DNA of 30,113 nucleotides from the NCBI GenBank assembly GCA_963575745.1, contig CAUYUJ010017774.1, positions 195,001-225,113 on the forward strand. Reading direction: 5' to 3'. Each line of letters opens with the position of its first letter. Position 1 is the first letter of the stretch. The DNA comes from Prorocentrum cordatum (Eukaryota > Sar > Dinophyceae > Prorocentrales > Prorocentraceae). Below are positions 1 to 11,053 of this stretch, one piece after another. Both the position numbers and the translations under genes were made by a program. The notes beneath the pieces are model-generated. The model was not told where the DNA came from, did not search any database, and worked only from the letters and a program-made list of their open reading frames with translations.

Positions 1-68
<68 letters not shown>

Positions 69-149
69 GCTACTGCTACCACTACAACTACCACTACCAC
101 TACCACTACCACTACCACTACCACTACCACTACTACTACCACTACTACG

Positions 150-195
<46 letters not shown>

Positions 196-196
196 T
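1..196. repeat. (CTA)n microsatellite
   Basis: Almost pure CTA triplets from the window edge, with a CCA/CTG-interrupted middle (about 69-150). It is the same repeat type as the two larger blocks at 2.1-3.2 kb. All three frames are open on the plus strand (Leu, Tyr, Thr), which makes artefactual open frames. The minus strand reads TAG in one frame. Confidence 0.97.
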
Positions 197-639
197 ACTA
201 CACCAACTATTATTCATAATTTTTAGCCTTTCTGTGTTCACGACGACTTACCTGACGCGATGCGACGCCACTCTTCATGGCCATCAGCGCGAAACGCAAG
301 CCCCAAAAGCGCGAAAACACGCACGCCGGATGGTAGCCACCAGCAGGCAGCCTCGTTGGCAGCCGCTGGCCAGGATCGGGGGCGCGCGACCTCATGGGCG
401 GCTCGTTCATCCGCTTCTCGCCGCGTCCGCACCGCGTTTGCCGGGGTCGCCGCCGCTTGACGGCGCGACCCGTCGCAACTCGGCCAAGGCGACTGAAGGC
501 GTTTATTATCGAGGACGATCGGCCCGATCGGTTCTAACAGTGGGATTGAATTAAATTGGGTGGCGGGGGGGGGGGGGCAGGCACCTGGGGCCGACGCGGC
601 TGCCATCGAGCGCTGACGCCTCGGCCCCGCGCTGGCCGA

Positions 640-968
640 CCATCCGTCGTCGATGGCCAAGGTCGCCAGATCAAAGCCAGTGGCCACGGCAAGCTCCAGG
701 AACGCGTTCCTGTCCATGAACGTGTTCCCCGCAGGGCAGCTCCAGAAACTTGTGCGTCGTGCGCGTCGTCGTCGCACAGCAGTGGAATTCTTGGTATCCA
801 CGTCGTCGTCGTGTCAACGCGCGCGCCTGTGGCCTTCTTGGTATCCAGCGAGATGAATCGCTGCGGCACTGCCGCCCACGTCGCTTGACTCCACGCTTCG
901 GGGGCGCATCCTCCCGGCCGAGGTCGAGCGCGGCACAGTGTCACACCCAGTCCGGAGGCGATCGCCAT
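640..968 (-). CDS. possible exons, unrecognised
   Basis: Two stretches on the minus strand look more like protein than their surroundings. One, read around 750-640, contains FMDRNAFLELAVATGFDLA followed by TLAIDDGW. The other, around 890-830, contains FISLDTKKATG in a different frame. I recognise neither and cannot place splice sites. They lie 3' of the GT8-like exon at 1143-1440 and could be later exons of that gene, but the usual GT8 C-terminal motifs are not visible. The GC-rich sequence leaves several frames open, so this call is weak. Confidence 0.25.
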
Positions 969-1142
969 CCGGTTTCATGAAGATATGCTGCAAGTGGTAG
1001 TTGTATTTGCAATGCAAACCACTGGCACTTGCATGTGCCCTCCTGGCAGCCCTGGCCCTGGCCGCCCTGGCCCTGGCACTTGTATTTGCCTTAGCGCCGC
1101 GATTGTTTCCTCCTTCTTCGACCCCGGTGGGTCAGCGTTGCG

Positions 1143-1440
1143 TCCAGCGTCAATCTTCTTCACGACGTGCATGTCCGCGTCAAGCAGCATGACATTGTCG
1201 TATTCCGTCATATTGATAACTGACAGTCGTAGTAGCGCAAGGCCAAGCTTGGAGCCAACCTGCTCGGCAAGGACGCTGATGGCGTCGAACTCCTGTCCAA
1301 ATCCGCCGTGGGCCGAGCCAGGTGCCCGGGGAAAATGAAGTCGAACTTCGAATGAAGGTACCTCAGGGGTTCAATCAACCGCTTGTCTTCTTGGGCCCGC
1401 ACGTCTTCGGTACGCTCGTCTTCTTGGCCCCGCATGTATC
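1143..1440 (-). CDS. GT8-like (glycogenin-type) glycosyltransferase fragment
   Basis: Reading leftward from 1364, the minus strand gives a continuous segment ending in MTEYDNVMLLDADMHVVKKI. A hydrophobic strand followed by DAD (codons 1181-1173) and then VVKxID is the nucleotide-sugar and Mn-binding DxD block of family GT8 transferases, which in glycogenin-like enzymes reads YDxxxxLDADxxVxxxID. The segment before it (FGQEFDAISVLAEQ, then KLGLALLRL) fits the helix that precedes DxD. A neighbouring frame, about 1435-1330, reads a charged, protein-like stretch including EPLRYLHSKFDFIFPG, so a frameshift or very small intron probably lies near 1320-1345. A possible acceptor CCCCTGAG precedes the GT8 frame. 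Only about 75 residues of an expected 250 or more are visible. I see no C-terminal half, so this is a partial gene or a remnant. The DxD identification is firm; the exon limits are not. Confidence 0.6.
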
Positions 1441-2059
1441 CTCGATGGGCGCGCTCGACGTCGCCGGGAATCTTCGAGGTTGGGCGCGGATCGGAGGGCC
1501 GGGAATCCTCGATGCCAGGCGCGGATCGGCAAGGCCGCGAGACTTATTTGAGTTGGGGAACGCCACGCGCCGGTATTTTAATAGGAATATAAAAGAAAAA
1601 CTGAAAAGTTCGCGGCGCGCGAAGCAGCTTGTATACGCGGCGCCGAGAAGTTCGCGGAGATAGCATGCGCAGCGCGCGAATGGAAAGACAGACAGAAGCT
1701 GGCGGGCACAGCGGTTCTTTACAGCGTCAAGAAGAACGAGAGGTGGAGGAGGAATCGACGAGCACAAGGCCCCCAGTCCCCGCGCGCTGACACAACACAG
1801 CGTTGGCTTCAGTAGCGGTAACAGTCCAAACAGCAGCAGCAATAATAGGAGCAGCAATGGCAGCAACAGTTGTGGTAAGAGTAGCGTAGTAGTAGCAGTC
1901 GTAAACAGAAAAGAAGTAGCAGTAGCAGCATCAGCAGTGGGACTAGGACGCGCGTGGTTTTCTGTGTTTCGGTCGCGTTGTGGTTGTTGGCGCGTGGCTT
2001 TAGTCAGCGTTTGTTTCAACTGAACCTGGACCTTCGCGTTTTTTTTCGATTGCTGCTAC

Positions 2060-2060
<1 letters not shown>
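1441..2060. other. no clear gene; short tandem repeats
   Basis: From 1445 to 1540 (minus strand) two imperfect ~34-bp units based on GATCCGCGCC...GATTCCCGG lie in tandem. Next to them, 1385-1435 holds two units of GGGCCAAGAAGAC. The remainder, 1560-2060, is a mix of AGC/TAG-rich triplet sequence (1820-1935) and unremarkable DNA. I see no supported exon. Confidence 0.5.
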
Positions 2061-2320
<260 letters not shown>

Positions 2321-2619
2321 AACCTGTACCACTGCAGATATTAGAAAGAAATTCTGTCAATCAAAAATGTTAATCGTCTTTTTAACGGCATCATGTATGT
2401 CTACTACTATTACTGATATGTGTAATTCACAAGCAACAACAACAGCAGCACCACACAACTAATGTGGCCTCCACTTTTATCACCACTATCGCAATTTGTC
2501 CTATTATTTTTTTTTATTACTACTACTGCTACTATGACTATGATTTGCTTTACTATCCTTATTACAAGTGACAACAACACCTACGACTACTACTACTTTT
2601 ATTACGGCTGTTGCTATTG

Positions 2620-2620
<1 letters not shown>
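2321..2620. other. unique AT-richer spacer between CTA tracts
   Basis: About 300 bp of lower-GC, non-repetitive sequence between the two CTA tracts. I see no exon, splice signal or inverted repeat in it. Confidence 0.5.
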
Positions 2621-3177
<557 letters not shown>

Positions 3178-3178
<1 letters not shown>

Positions 3179-3706
3179 CTTCTACTGTTGCTGCTGCTGC
3201 TGCTGGCTGCTTCTGCTGCCTATGCTGCCTGAGGCTTCTGCGGTTGCAGCTTCTTCTGTTGACTCCCCTGCTGCCTGGGCCCTTCTCATCATCGCCCCCC
3301 CTCCCCCTGCGAGCCTTAGCGCCGACGACGCGCGGCGGCGTCCGCGTCCTGGCGCGCGCAGTCCTAGCCACTGCCTGTGGAGTCACACTTAGCCCACCAT
3401 CATTATTCCTCCTGCTGCTGCCCCCTGGGGAATTAATGATGAGAGGAACTAAGGGGGGATGGATGAATTTAAATTATCCCATAATGCCGGCGGCGGCTCC
3501 AGCCGCAGCTGCCGCCGCGAGGAAGAGGAGGCTGCCACTACGGGGGGGGGGGGGCTGCCAGCAGGCGGGGCACTGGCAGGGGGCGGCCTTGAAGGCGGGC
3601 GAGGGCCGCCTGCGGCCTTCAACTTGGAGGCAGGCTGGGCCTTAGCGGGAATTGGCTGGTCCTTGGGCTCAGCTGCAGCAGGCTGCTCCGGGGGCGCCTG
3701 GGTCTC
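3178..3706 (-). CDS. Pro/Ala-rich terminal exon, unrecognised
   Basis: A minus-strand exon following a good acceptor (CCTAATAG at 3713-3707). It opens with ETQAPPEQPAAAEPKDQPIP and continues as a Pro/Ala/Lys-rich, low-complexity chain. A poly-C run (3541-3552) is followed by an Arg/Ser-rich part including VVGAKARRGRGGDDEKGPGS. It ends in an EEE triplet at the border of the CTA tract, whose first TAG closes the frame. The composition suggests a disordered tail. GCTAA occurs in the Ala-Lys codon pairs, as in the other genes of this half. The poly-C run makes frame continuity across 3545 uncertain. No domain is recognisable. Confidence 0.45.
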
Positions 3707-3785
3707 CTATTAGGCAATTTCAAATGCATTTTTGCATTTCCAGAGCGCAAGAAAAATGGCACTTGAAATCGCTGCCGCTACTTAC

Positions 3786-3893
3786 TTTGCACGGCCCAGG
3801 AACCACAACAAATCCGATGCATCCTCGAATGCCTGGCGTCGCCACCCGCGAGACAAATCAGCCCAATCGAGAATCTATCAGTTTCTTCGGCTT
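3786..3893 (-). CDS. upstream exon of the Pro/Ala-rich gene
   Basis: Bounded by a polypyrimidine acceptor (TTTGTTTATTGTGAG, AG at 3895-3894) and a canonical donor GTAAGTAG (3785-3778), with a 79-bp intron to the next exon at 3706. The phase that joins in frame to ETQAPPEQ downstream reads KPKKLIDSRLG, then a TGA at 3860-3858, then FVSRVATPGIRGC and VVVPGPCK. The other open phase (EAEETDRFSIGLICLAGG) has no stop here but gives a frame that closes soon after the splice. So either the internal TGA is real, as in other genes here, or the exon assignment is wrong. The splice sites are convincing; the product is unknown. Confidence 0.45.
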
Positions 3894-3899
3894 CTCACA

Positions 3900-4254
3900 A
3901 TAAACAAAACAAAATAAGTTGCGCAGCAGTTTGCAGGAAGCAAAGATAACCTCCAGCATGTTCAAAACTGGCACTGGTTGACTTCAGTGGCAGCGTTGCA
4001 GTAATAACCCCCTTGTCCCTGTAATTATAGCAGCCTTGGGGCTAATCCTGCGTCGCTCCTCCTCTTCCCCCCCTGGGGGGCGGCGCCTCCTCCTCCCCCC
4101 CCCCCTCCTCCTCTTCCCCCTCCCCCTCCTCCTCGTCGTTCGAATCGCATGAGCTAACAGGCCAAACTTTTTCATTCAGTTGCGCAGCGAATAACAACCT
4201 TTGCCGCCCTGCCAGGTTGCTGCGTCATTAGCCCCGGGAAAATGTTGCAATCGA
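3900..4254. other. no gene seen; pyrimidine-rich tract
   Basis: Downstream of the Ala-rich gene at 4255-5529. It contains a C/T-rich imperfect CTC/CCT tract at 4051-4140 and otherwise AT-richer sequence. It carries GGGGCTAA on the plus strand at about 4036, against the strand bias seen elsewhere. I see no supported exon. Confidence 0.5.
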
Positions 4255-5529
4255 TTACGAGCTTGCAGCGCCGCCTGCGCCATTGGCCCCGCTCAAAGCC
4301 CCATCCGCCGCTGCTGCCTCCTCCGCCGCTGCAGCAGGTCCAGGGGCCGCGCCGCCTGCTGCCTCTTCTTGCTCGTCAGCGGCAGGCGCAGCGCCATCAG
4401 AAGAAGGCGGCGGCGGCAGCTCAGCGCCGCTCGCGCAACCATTCGCCCCTTCATCTTCGTTTCACGAACCCGGCGCAGGGGGGGGCTGCTTCATCACGTC
4501 ATCGAACCAAGCGTCCCGCTGTGACTTCTTGACCATTCCCAAGTCAGCCATGGTTAGGTCTGCAGCCTTGCCACTGCTTGCCCTGCCAGCGTCGCTGAAC
4601 TTCATGGCCAGGATCACCGCGTTGTGGTCATAGGATTTCCTGTGCCATTTCTCCTTAGCCCTATCGGTCATTCCCTTCCACTTCTCAAGCGCCTTCCCTG
4701 CAGATAGGTTCTCCTCGTGGCGGCCATACTTGCAGTAATACTGGTGACCATCGCGCATCCAATCGAGGAAGGTGCCTGTTAGCTGGAATGGCGGAGCCGC
4801 GCGCTGTTCGCGCCATTGTGCGCGCGTCTCCTTCAAGCTCAAACCTGCCATCAATTTGTCGGCGAAGAAAATGTACATGTTTCTCACTGCTCCGTCAGCA
4901 TCATTAGCCCCGCCAGGAGATTTAGCGCCCCTGCAGATCACGTCGGCGCTCTGCCACATCAGGCCGCTGATTATTGGCGACGCCTTGGCAGCAGCAGCTC
5001 GCCGCCTCATCGCAGCACCCTCGTCAGCAGATTCTCCTTTGTCAGAAGACTCCTCGGCCTCAGCAGCCTCCTCCTCGACCTCCTCTTTTCCAATGGCCGC
5101 GTCGCCCTCTGCAGTAGCAGCAGCAGGCTTCTGAAGCGCAGCTGCAGGCCTCTTGCGCACTCCTTCTTCCTCCTCGAAGTTTCCACTGGGCCGCTTGCGC
5201 ACCGGCGGCGTCTCCTCCTGTGCAGATGCTGCAGCAGCTGCAGGCCTCCTCTTGCCAACCGGGGCTGCTGCTGCTGCCTGCTTCCTCAGATCTTTGCGTA
5301 GCAGCGGCCCGCGGCCCTGCCAGCCCAGCGGGGGCGCGGCGCCGCTCTTCTGCGCCGAGGCCGCCGCCAGCGCTAGCCCCATTTGCATTCCTCCTGCCAG
5401 CGGCGCGACTGGCAACGATGATGATGATGGCGGCGGCGCTGCCTCCAGCTGAGCAGCCCCCCTGCGAGGTTTTGGGAGTTTGGCGCGAAAGCCGCCTTCA
5501 GAGGAGGACGTCGAGTCTTCCTTCGGCAT
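4255..5529 (-). CDS. Ala-rich acidic/basic protein with internal TGA, unrecognised
   Basis: ATG at 5529 opens 355 codons to a TGA at 4464-4462. The first ~190 residues are low complexity: Ala/Pro runs, three KRRP/RKRP basic clusters that could act as nuclear localisation signals, and a Glu-rich acidic block. Residues ~195-340 look globular and conserved, with FADKLMAGLSLKETRAQWRE, FLDWMRDGHQYYCKYGRHEE and WKGMTDRAKEKWHRKSYDHN. After the TGA the same frame stays open for 68 more codons of Ala/Glu/Pro-rich sequence in the style of the N-terminus, beginning NEDEGANGCASGAELPPPP, and ends at TAA 4257-4255. The composition on both sides suggests the TGA interrupts one gene by mutation, read-through or sequence error. 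The basic N-terminus and Trp-rich helical core suggest a nucleic-acid-associated role, but that is inference. I do not recognise the family. Confidence 0.7.
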
Positions 5530-5629
5530 CGCAGCAAATTGAAATGAATGAGGCTATCTGCTAGTGACAGCTGGAGCCTCTGAGGCCGCAGAAGCAGCTG
5601 CACGTTGAAGCCTGACTCTGTCTATTTCC

Positions 5630-5630
5630 C

Positions 5631-5670
<40 letters not shown>

Positions 5671-5695
5671 GTTTCTTTCTTTATTTCCTCAACTC

Positions 5696-5738
<43 letters not shown>
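5630..5738. repeat. (CT)n microsatellite
   Basis: Two blocks of CT dinucleotides (5634-5664 and 5693-5737) separated by a T-rich spacer. On the minus strand this reads GA and codes Glu-Arg alternation. The candidate exon at 5745-5898 runs directly into it. Confidence 0.95.
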
Positions 5739-5740
<2 letters not shown>

Positions 5741-5744
5741 TCGC

Positions 5745-5898
5745 TCTCGCTTTGATTGTATGAAAAACTGGCTCTGCTTGTTGTTTTTTTCATGCGTCTC
5801 AGATTAGCCCTGGTTAGTCCTGCTATATACTGCCAGCCTCGCGCGGAACACATCAGATCCGCAGGCCGCAGTGCCATGCTTGAGCCCCGGTTTATATT
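5745..5898 (-). CDS. candidate exon upstream of the Ala-rich gene
   Basis: It follows an acceptor-like sequence (CAAGTTAGGTTGCAG). The open frame contains an ATG at 5878 and reads MALRPADLMCSARGWQYIAG, then LTRANLRRMKK and a Ser-rich stretch, before entering the GA repeat as Glu-Arg alternation. It could be the first exon of the gene at 4255-5529 or a separate small gene. The splice acceptor and protein-like composition support it. There is no family match, and the transition into a microsatellite is odd. Confidence 0.35.
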
Positions 5899-6058
5899 TA
5901 TCCTGCAACCTAACTTGCAAAAGTAAAACTGCAAGTTGCCAGGCTTTCCCATTCTAAAAGTATGGGAGATAGAAAAGGCCCATGCGTCGCGCGCCCAAGG
6001 CCTGGAGGAATTGCCGAGATATGTTGTCTTCCTCGATGTTATGCTCGTCTGCGGCGCA

Positions 6059-6263
6059 GGCCTCCTCTGTCGTGGCGTCACGCGTGACGCCGCGACAGAG
6101 GAGGCCGCGAACCTCTTTCGAGCCTCCTGAGACGCCGCGGGGCCTATTCTATCGCGGCGTCACGCGTGGCGCTGCCACAAAGGAGGCTATTTTCTTAGCC
6201 TCCTGAGAAGCTGCAGGGCCTCCTCTGTCGCGGCGTCACGCGGGACGCCACGACAGAAGATGC
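6059..6263. repeat. three tandem ~79-bp units, each with a ~48-bp palindrome
   Basis: Each unit carries a near-perfect inverted repeat with arms CCTCCTCTGTCGYGGCGTC and a CACGCGTG-like centre: 6059-6106 (one mismatch between arms), 6139-6187 (degraded) and 6217-6263 (degraded right arm). The spacers are also alike, with AGCCTCCTGAGA followed by a GGGGCC/AGGGCC junction, so the whole ~79-bp unit was duplicated. A fourth copy sits alone at 9107-9162. All copies could fold into long GC-rich hairpins. They lie just 3' of the last recognised exons of the large minus-strand gene. Confidence 0.92.
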
Positions 6264-6366
6264 TGCGAACCTTTCACCCAGCCTTTTACCCAAATGGGCA
6301 TGTACACTGAGAAAAATAATTTATTCCTCGAAGACTGATCGCCGAATTAGCCCTATGCTCACTCAC

Positions 6367-6475
6367 GCAATGCGCGTGAGCTTGTTCTTGTAGATCCGGG
6401 TGTCCTGCTTCAGGAAAAGGTGGACATCCCCAGGGCACATCATGTTCTGCTGCTGGTGGTGCCCCCAGCTCCCTC
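6367..6475 (-). CDS. late exon of the large minus-strand gene
   Basis: The minus strand reads SWGHHQQQNMMCPGDVHLFL then KQDTRIYKNKLTRIA, ending at a strong donor GTGAGTGAG (6366-6358). A 60-bp intron with acceptor ATTTTTCTCAG ends at 6307, and the frame would continue as VHAHLGKRLGERF into the palindrome array. The 5' limit is blurred by a Glu/Gly-coding GGA-rich stretch (6480-6545). If the donor is not used, TGA lies within the same bases (GCGTGA). The function is unknown. Confidence 0.45.
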
Positions 6476-6580
6476 CTGGCCTCCTCCTCCTCTTCCTCTT
6501 CCCCCCCTTCCTCCTCCTCCTCCTGGCCTCCACCTCCGCCCCCCTGAGAAAATATGATCATCATTTAAAATTCCATCAGG

Positions 6581-7291
6581 TCATTCAATATCCACCATCA
6601 CAGTCACACGCTCGGTCGTGGAGATCTTGCCGTAGGTGGCAGCCACAACCCAGCTCTTATCGGCTTTAGCACCTGGCAAAAACTTGCACGGCGACTCCTC
6701 CTTGACTGTGTACCTGGCGTTTAGCCCCACGCTGTTGTCGTCCGACCTGGTCACCGTATGGTTCACCAAGTTGTGCTCTGTCACAGCGTGCGTTTTCTCC
6801 AGGTACTCCAAGAACTCACAGAATTTCTGCGGAGCGTTTGTGAACGCGGCGCCCGGGAATGGCGGCTTGCCGAAGAAGCGGGACGCCGCGTTAGCCCCGA
6901 CTGTGACAGGGACGAGGCTAGCCCCGTGCTTCTCCTCCGCTGACTTGAGCTCCTTGTCCACGAGCCACGTGCCCGCGCCCCGCGCATGCAGAGGGGTGCC
7001 TGTCTTGGCGATCATATCCGTCTCCGTGTAGAGGTAGAGGGCGTCCGACGTCTAAGCCACCATCAAGCCAGCCTGAAGAGCGTTGAGCCCCTGCTTTAAG
7101 TTAGCCCCAGTCTTCCTCGAGAGCTCCTCCAAGGTCTCAGGGTCCTCTGGGGCCAACTTCGGCAAAGTGACTGAGTCTTCGCCATCTGCGGGAGTGTCAG
7201 CGGCGCGCTTGTTAGTCTCCACCCAAAAGTTGCCTGTCGGGTTGTAGCGGGCGTTCCAGTGCTCCAACCACTTGTTAGCCTGCACCTTCAC
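6581..7291 (-). CDS. exon of the large minus-strand gene, with in-frame TAG
   Basis: It begins after acceptor TTTCTGTTTAG (ending 7292) with VKVQANKWLEHWNARYNPTG, joined in phase to the exon at 7679-9105 across a 387-bp GTAAGT...TAG intron. At 7054-7052 a TAG interrupts it (GLMVA-TAG-TSDALYLYTETD). The same frame then stays open and protein-like for about 150 codons (ELKSAEEKHGASLVPVTVGA; FFGKPPFPGAAFTNAPQKFC) to TGA at 6583-6581. The coding character on both sides implies one exon, so the TAG is a nonsense mutation, a read-through or recoded codon, or a sequence error. Four GGGGCTA heptamers fall within it, in two reading phases. No domain is recognised. Confidence 0.65.
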
Positions 7292-7678
7292 CTAAACAGA
7301 AACACATGAGGAATGCGCAGAAGCCCCAACGATCTGTTATTCTTCCACGGCGACACTGGACTATGGATATGGCGTGGGGCTCCTTACCGATGGGGCTCAT
7401 CATAGGGCTGGAATTGTAATGGGACGTAGGCTTAATGACCAGGGGTGATACTAGTGGCCACAAGAGTGGGCTATGATACGCATGGCAAGGGGGTTGCGCC
7501 AGCGCGCGCCCGCCACCCAGGCATGGAAATTGAAATCCTACAGAAGCGCCATGCGAACCCAATGAGACATATTAGATATATTTGTTTGTGTGATAGGTTT
7601 TCGTGTAGCGGTCGCCTCTGGGTGGCCTGCGACGGGGGGCCATTCATTTTCACAGATCTGCAATTGCATTGTACTTAC

Positions 7679-9105
7679 AATTGGCATGGATAACTTGAAG
7701 AGCGAGAGGTCCAAGGGACCAGGGGCGCTCGCCTGCGTGTCCAAAGGCGGAAGTGGATCATGCCCAGTCACCCGGAACCGCCCTTTCTTGATGAGATTTG
7801 TCACGAAATTCGTAAGGGTCTTGTCCAAGTAAATGGTGTTGTGGCGAATTGATGATGCAGAACCAAAGGATAGCAGCATGCTGCAGGAAAACTGAGGCAC
7901 TGTGAAATGCCCCGGCGGCTCTGCCATCATCTGCAGAGGCGCGAGCGCCAAAGTGCCATCATAGGCGACCTCCTCGCGGAAATGCACCGCGTCCTTAGCC
8001 CGTAGCCCCAGCCCAAAAAGAAGAGCCACAACGAGCTGCGAATACATGCCCTGGCCGCTGTAACGCTGCTTGCCCATTTTCTCAGTTGAAGTGTCTGGGA
8101 AGCTATAGCCCTGAATTGGGGGGTTGGTGGGGCACACGTACGACGCCGTGGGAGTTGGCCTGCAGAGGCCCCCTGTCGTCTCATTGAGGTACAAGTGCGA
8201 TTTGCTAAACCGACATGCGAAGTCCATGTTCTTCCTGTCCGCGCTGAAGCACAACGCGCCCTCGATCCGCATGGGGCCACCAGCCCAACCACCTGACGCG
8301 CGCTTCTCAAAGCAAAGCGTGACAGTGTTCACCTCGAGGTTCAAGTCTGGGTCATCTGTTAGGCCCTTCACCAATTTCTGAATCATGTAGCGGGGCGCAT
8401 GGCGCTCTTGAGTAGCCCCATAGCCCCGCAAGAAACCAAGGACAACATGCACCGAGTTCTCTGCGTCGTGGTGCACCATGTTCTTAATGTGGCGTGGGAG
8501 GGTTGCAAGCAGATCCTCAGTGATAGCCCCGCAATAGGTTCCATTGAGCATGTAGACCTTCAGGGCAGCGCCAGTAGATCCGTAGTAGTCTTCTGCGCTG
8601 CGATGTGCTGCGCGAGCTTTGTTGTCTCCCTTCTCGATGTTAACGGCCTCCTGCACTGGAAACGCCTGGTCAAACATCTGCGAGATAGCCATGCGCATGT
8701 TCTCGTTGTTGGCGCGGTTCCACTGATATTGCGCTACCGCAGAGCTGCTCTCAGAGCCTTTGACTGCATTCGCCCAAGTCGAAAATGTACACTCCTCCCT
8801 GGCAATCTGGGCCATGAATTTCTTGTAGTTTAGAACTGCTTCCTCCTTTGCAAGGGGGTCGTCGGCGCCGTCAGCCTGGGATTCCTCAGGGGCGTCAGAA
8901 TGCTCACGGCGAAGCTCCTTGGCGCGGGCGCCTGCCCCAGAGGCCAGGCCACTGAGGATGGGAATCTTCGCGAAGGCAGCGCAGTCACCAGGCGAGCATT
9001 TGCGAACGTGTTCTTCGATGAACTGGTCGATAGCCCCCCGGAGGAAACGCCGCTTCGTCTGCTCGTGCGCACTCGGGCCCAGGAAGGACTTGTGGCTGAT
9101 GGTTG
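7679..9105 (-). CDS. main exon of the large minus-strand gene, unrecognised
   Basis: About 475 codons uninterrupted by stops. It starts near SFLGPSAHEQTKRRFLRGAI, and its last codon (ATT) abuts a textbook donor GTAAGTAC at 7678-7671. The chain looks globular: EECTFSTWANAVKG, YQWNRANNENMRMAISQMFD, VLGFLRGYGATQERHAPRYM, YSQLVVALLFGLGLRAKDAV and FTVPQFSCSMLLSFGSASSI. I see no signal peptide or catalytic signature. The open frame continues upstream of 9105 through the hairpin at 9107-9162 and a GGA-rich tract, which I take to be intron. GGGGCTA occurs five times. The gene is clearly real, but I cannot assign a family. Confidence 0.7.
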
Positions 9106-9106
9106 C

Positions 9107-9162
9107 GGGGCCTCCTCTCTGTCGCGGCGTCGCGCATGACGCCGGGACAGAGAAGAGGCCCC
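9107..9162. repeat. solo palindromic hairpin (same family as 6059-6263)
   Basis: Arms GGGGCCTCCTCTCTGTCGCG and the matching complement around a GTCGCGCATGAC-like centre. It is homologous to the tandem palindromes at 6059-6263. It lies at the 5' edge of the exon at 7679-9105, next to a CT-rich tract (9163-9237), presumably inside the preceding intron. Confidence 0.9.
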
Positions 9163-9420
9163 TCCTCCTCGTTCCCCCCCCCCTCTCCCCCTCTCCTTCC
9201 TCCTCCTCCCCCTGCTCCTCCTCCTCCTCCGCCCCCCCATCGAACGCCGAAGCGCAGAGAAATTTTAAATCCAAATTGTCCCAGGAGCTAGAACTGAATA
9301 ACGCATCCAATTGAAGCACGCAACAACCACATTTGGATAACCGAGAAATTCAGGGACCCTCTTAAATTTCCGCCCCATGCAGGTTCCTCCCCCTCCTCAT
9401 GTCTCCGTCCAGGGGGCGAG

Positions 9421-10358
9421 TCAAATAGTTTTATCAGTGGCCCATGACTTTAGCCCTGAATCATTGTATGCCCACCAGTGGCAGAGCGCCATGGACACCT
9501 TCGTCTGCTGTCCCGGTTCGCGCAGTTCCTTGCAAAATTGGCGGAGGTTCACCTGGCCCTTCTTGCGAGTGTTGCGAAGGATGGCGTATTTCGCTAGGAA
9601 ATACTCACGGGAGCGGTGCGGCCACAAGGTAAACCCTGGCAAGCTGAGGGTTAGTGCCGACTTCCACTCCACATCGTCCACGCCCTGTGGCAGCTCGCTG
9701 ACCATGCTGCTGCCAAACTCAACTGTAGTACTGCCACTGGGGCCAGTCAGCATGTCCAGCGTGATTGGGGACTCAGCCACCTTGAAAGTGTTCCAGCAAG
9801 ACCGGACAAGTCCACGAGCCTCCGCACCACAGCGGCTCAGGGTGTGTGCCGCAGCGCGTTCTTGGGCCGAGATTTTTAGCCCCGTCGCCACCTGGCTGTC
9901 GTTGTAATGATTGATGACCCGATCCATCCACTCCGCGCCCGTTAGCACCAAATTCGCATCTTTCGCCTTCAACTCCGCTGTGATGGGGCCCAACATGTCG
10001 AGCAGCAAGTCTGGGTCCAACCGCTGCGTCAAGCCCCGGCCATGCTTCGCTGCGATGGCAGCGAATTGCCCTGACGAGCTGCGCTGATTGTCCCAAGATG
10101 CATGGATCACTGCGAACGTGTGTAGCACCGGCCGGATGACGTCCACCTCCGCCGCCGTAAGCCACCCCTCTGCTGCTGGCACAGCCACCATGAAACAGGC
10201 CAGGACGCGAGCCATCCCAAGCTTCGTGCGGACGGTGTTCTCCTTGAGATTAGCGCCAGGCGTCTGCTATGCATCAAAGAACACATGGACCTTCTCTGAT
10301 GCGGTTTTCGCGCCATCAGGAAAAAGGAGCGTCATCCGCTCCATGACGTTTGTCATCC
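9421..10358 (-). CDS. exon of the large minus-strand gene, with in-frame TAG
   Basis: It follows an acceptor-like TTTCCACAAG. It reads MTNVMERMTLLFPDGAKTAS and EKVHVFFDA, then TAG at 10269-10267, then in the same frame QTPGANLKENTVRTKLG and about 265 open codons to TGA 9423-9421. Protein-like segments include RLDPDLLLDMLGPITAELKA, GAEWMDRVINHYNDSQVATG and WKSALTLSLPGFTLWPHRSR. Coding character is continuous across the TAG. Whether the terminal TGA or an unseen donor just before it ends the exon is undecided; the next exon lies 315 bp downstream. Several GGGCTAA/GCGCTAA motifs are present. The family is unknown; the chain is soluble-looking, without transmembrane segments. Confidence 0.62.
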
Positions 10359-10502
10359 TTGTGGAAATCCCAAATCCGCCCCCTCGACCCCCCCCTCCCC
10401 ACGGGTTTCTTCAATGGAAGTTCAGGGCAATGTTGGGGGAATCATTCCCCTCTTCCTTCCTTATCATGATCGCCCTTGCATTCCTCGTTAAATTACTCGC
10501 CC

Positions 10503-10860
10503 TGCCCAGTCTCAGTCCTGGACATCCCCTTCACTGTGAGTTTGGGGCCCATGTGGAACTGAGCGAGGTGGAACATCAGACCATCGGCTGGGCCATCAGG
10601 AACCTCCCCGTTTAGCCCCTGACGGGGCATGCCGACGACGTTGTATATCTTCCTGTTCAAGTCCTCCATGAGAGCCGTTGTGTTGTACGTCTTCATGAAC
10701 CAGTCTGCAACGTGTATTTGCGACGACAGCGCAGCCGGGTCGATGCGGAGACTGTCTGTCCAGATCTCCTCCAGCTTGGTGACGACCTTCTTCATCTCCT
10801 TGGAAACTTGCACCATTGCGGCTGGCAGTGTGGCGCAAAACGGGTTTGATTGTTTGGTGC
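10503..10860 (-). CDS. exon of the large minus-strand gene
   Basis: It starts after CGCGCAG (acceptor, 10861) and reads through LPAAMVQVSKEMKKVVTKLE, WTDSLRIDPAALSSQIHVAD and LNRKIYNVVGMPRQGLNGEV to MSRTETG, ending at a possible GC-type donor (GGGCGAGTAATT, about 10503-10492). GC donors are known in dinoflagellate introns. The exon is helical and charged. The ATG at 10816 could also be an internal start. The next exon begins at about 10358 after a CT/GA-rich intron of ~145 bp. Confidence 0.6.
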
Positions 10861-11053
10861 CTGCGCGCAGCTTGGGCGCAGCTTGGGCACAGAGTCAGCA
10901 CAGAGAGCAATGCCACGCAAGGAAGCAAGGATCATGAGACAATAAGATCACTACCGCGACAACTAACGGCCTCCAGCCCCCCTCCTCACCCGAACCACAA
11001 CACACAGAGCGAAACTGATTGGTCCCAAGGAGAACTGCAAGAACATTGATTTT

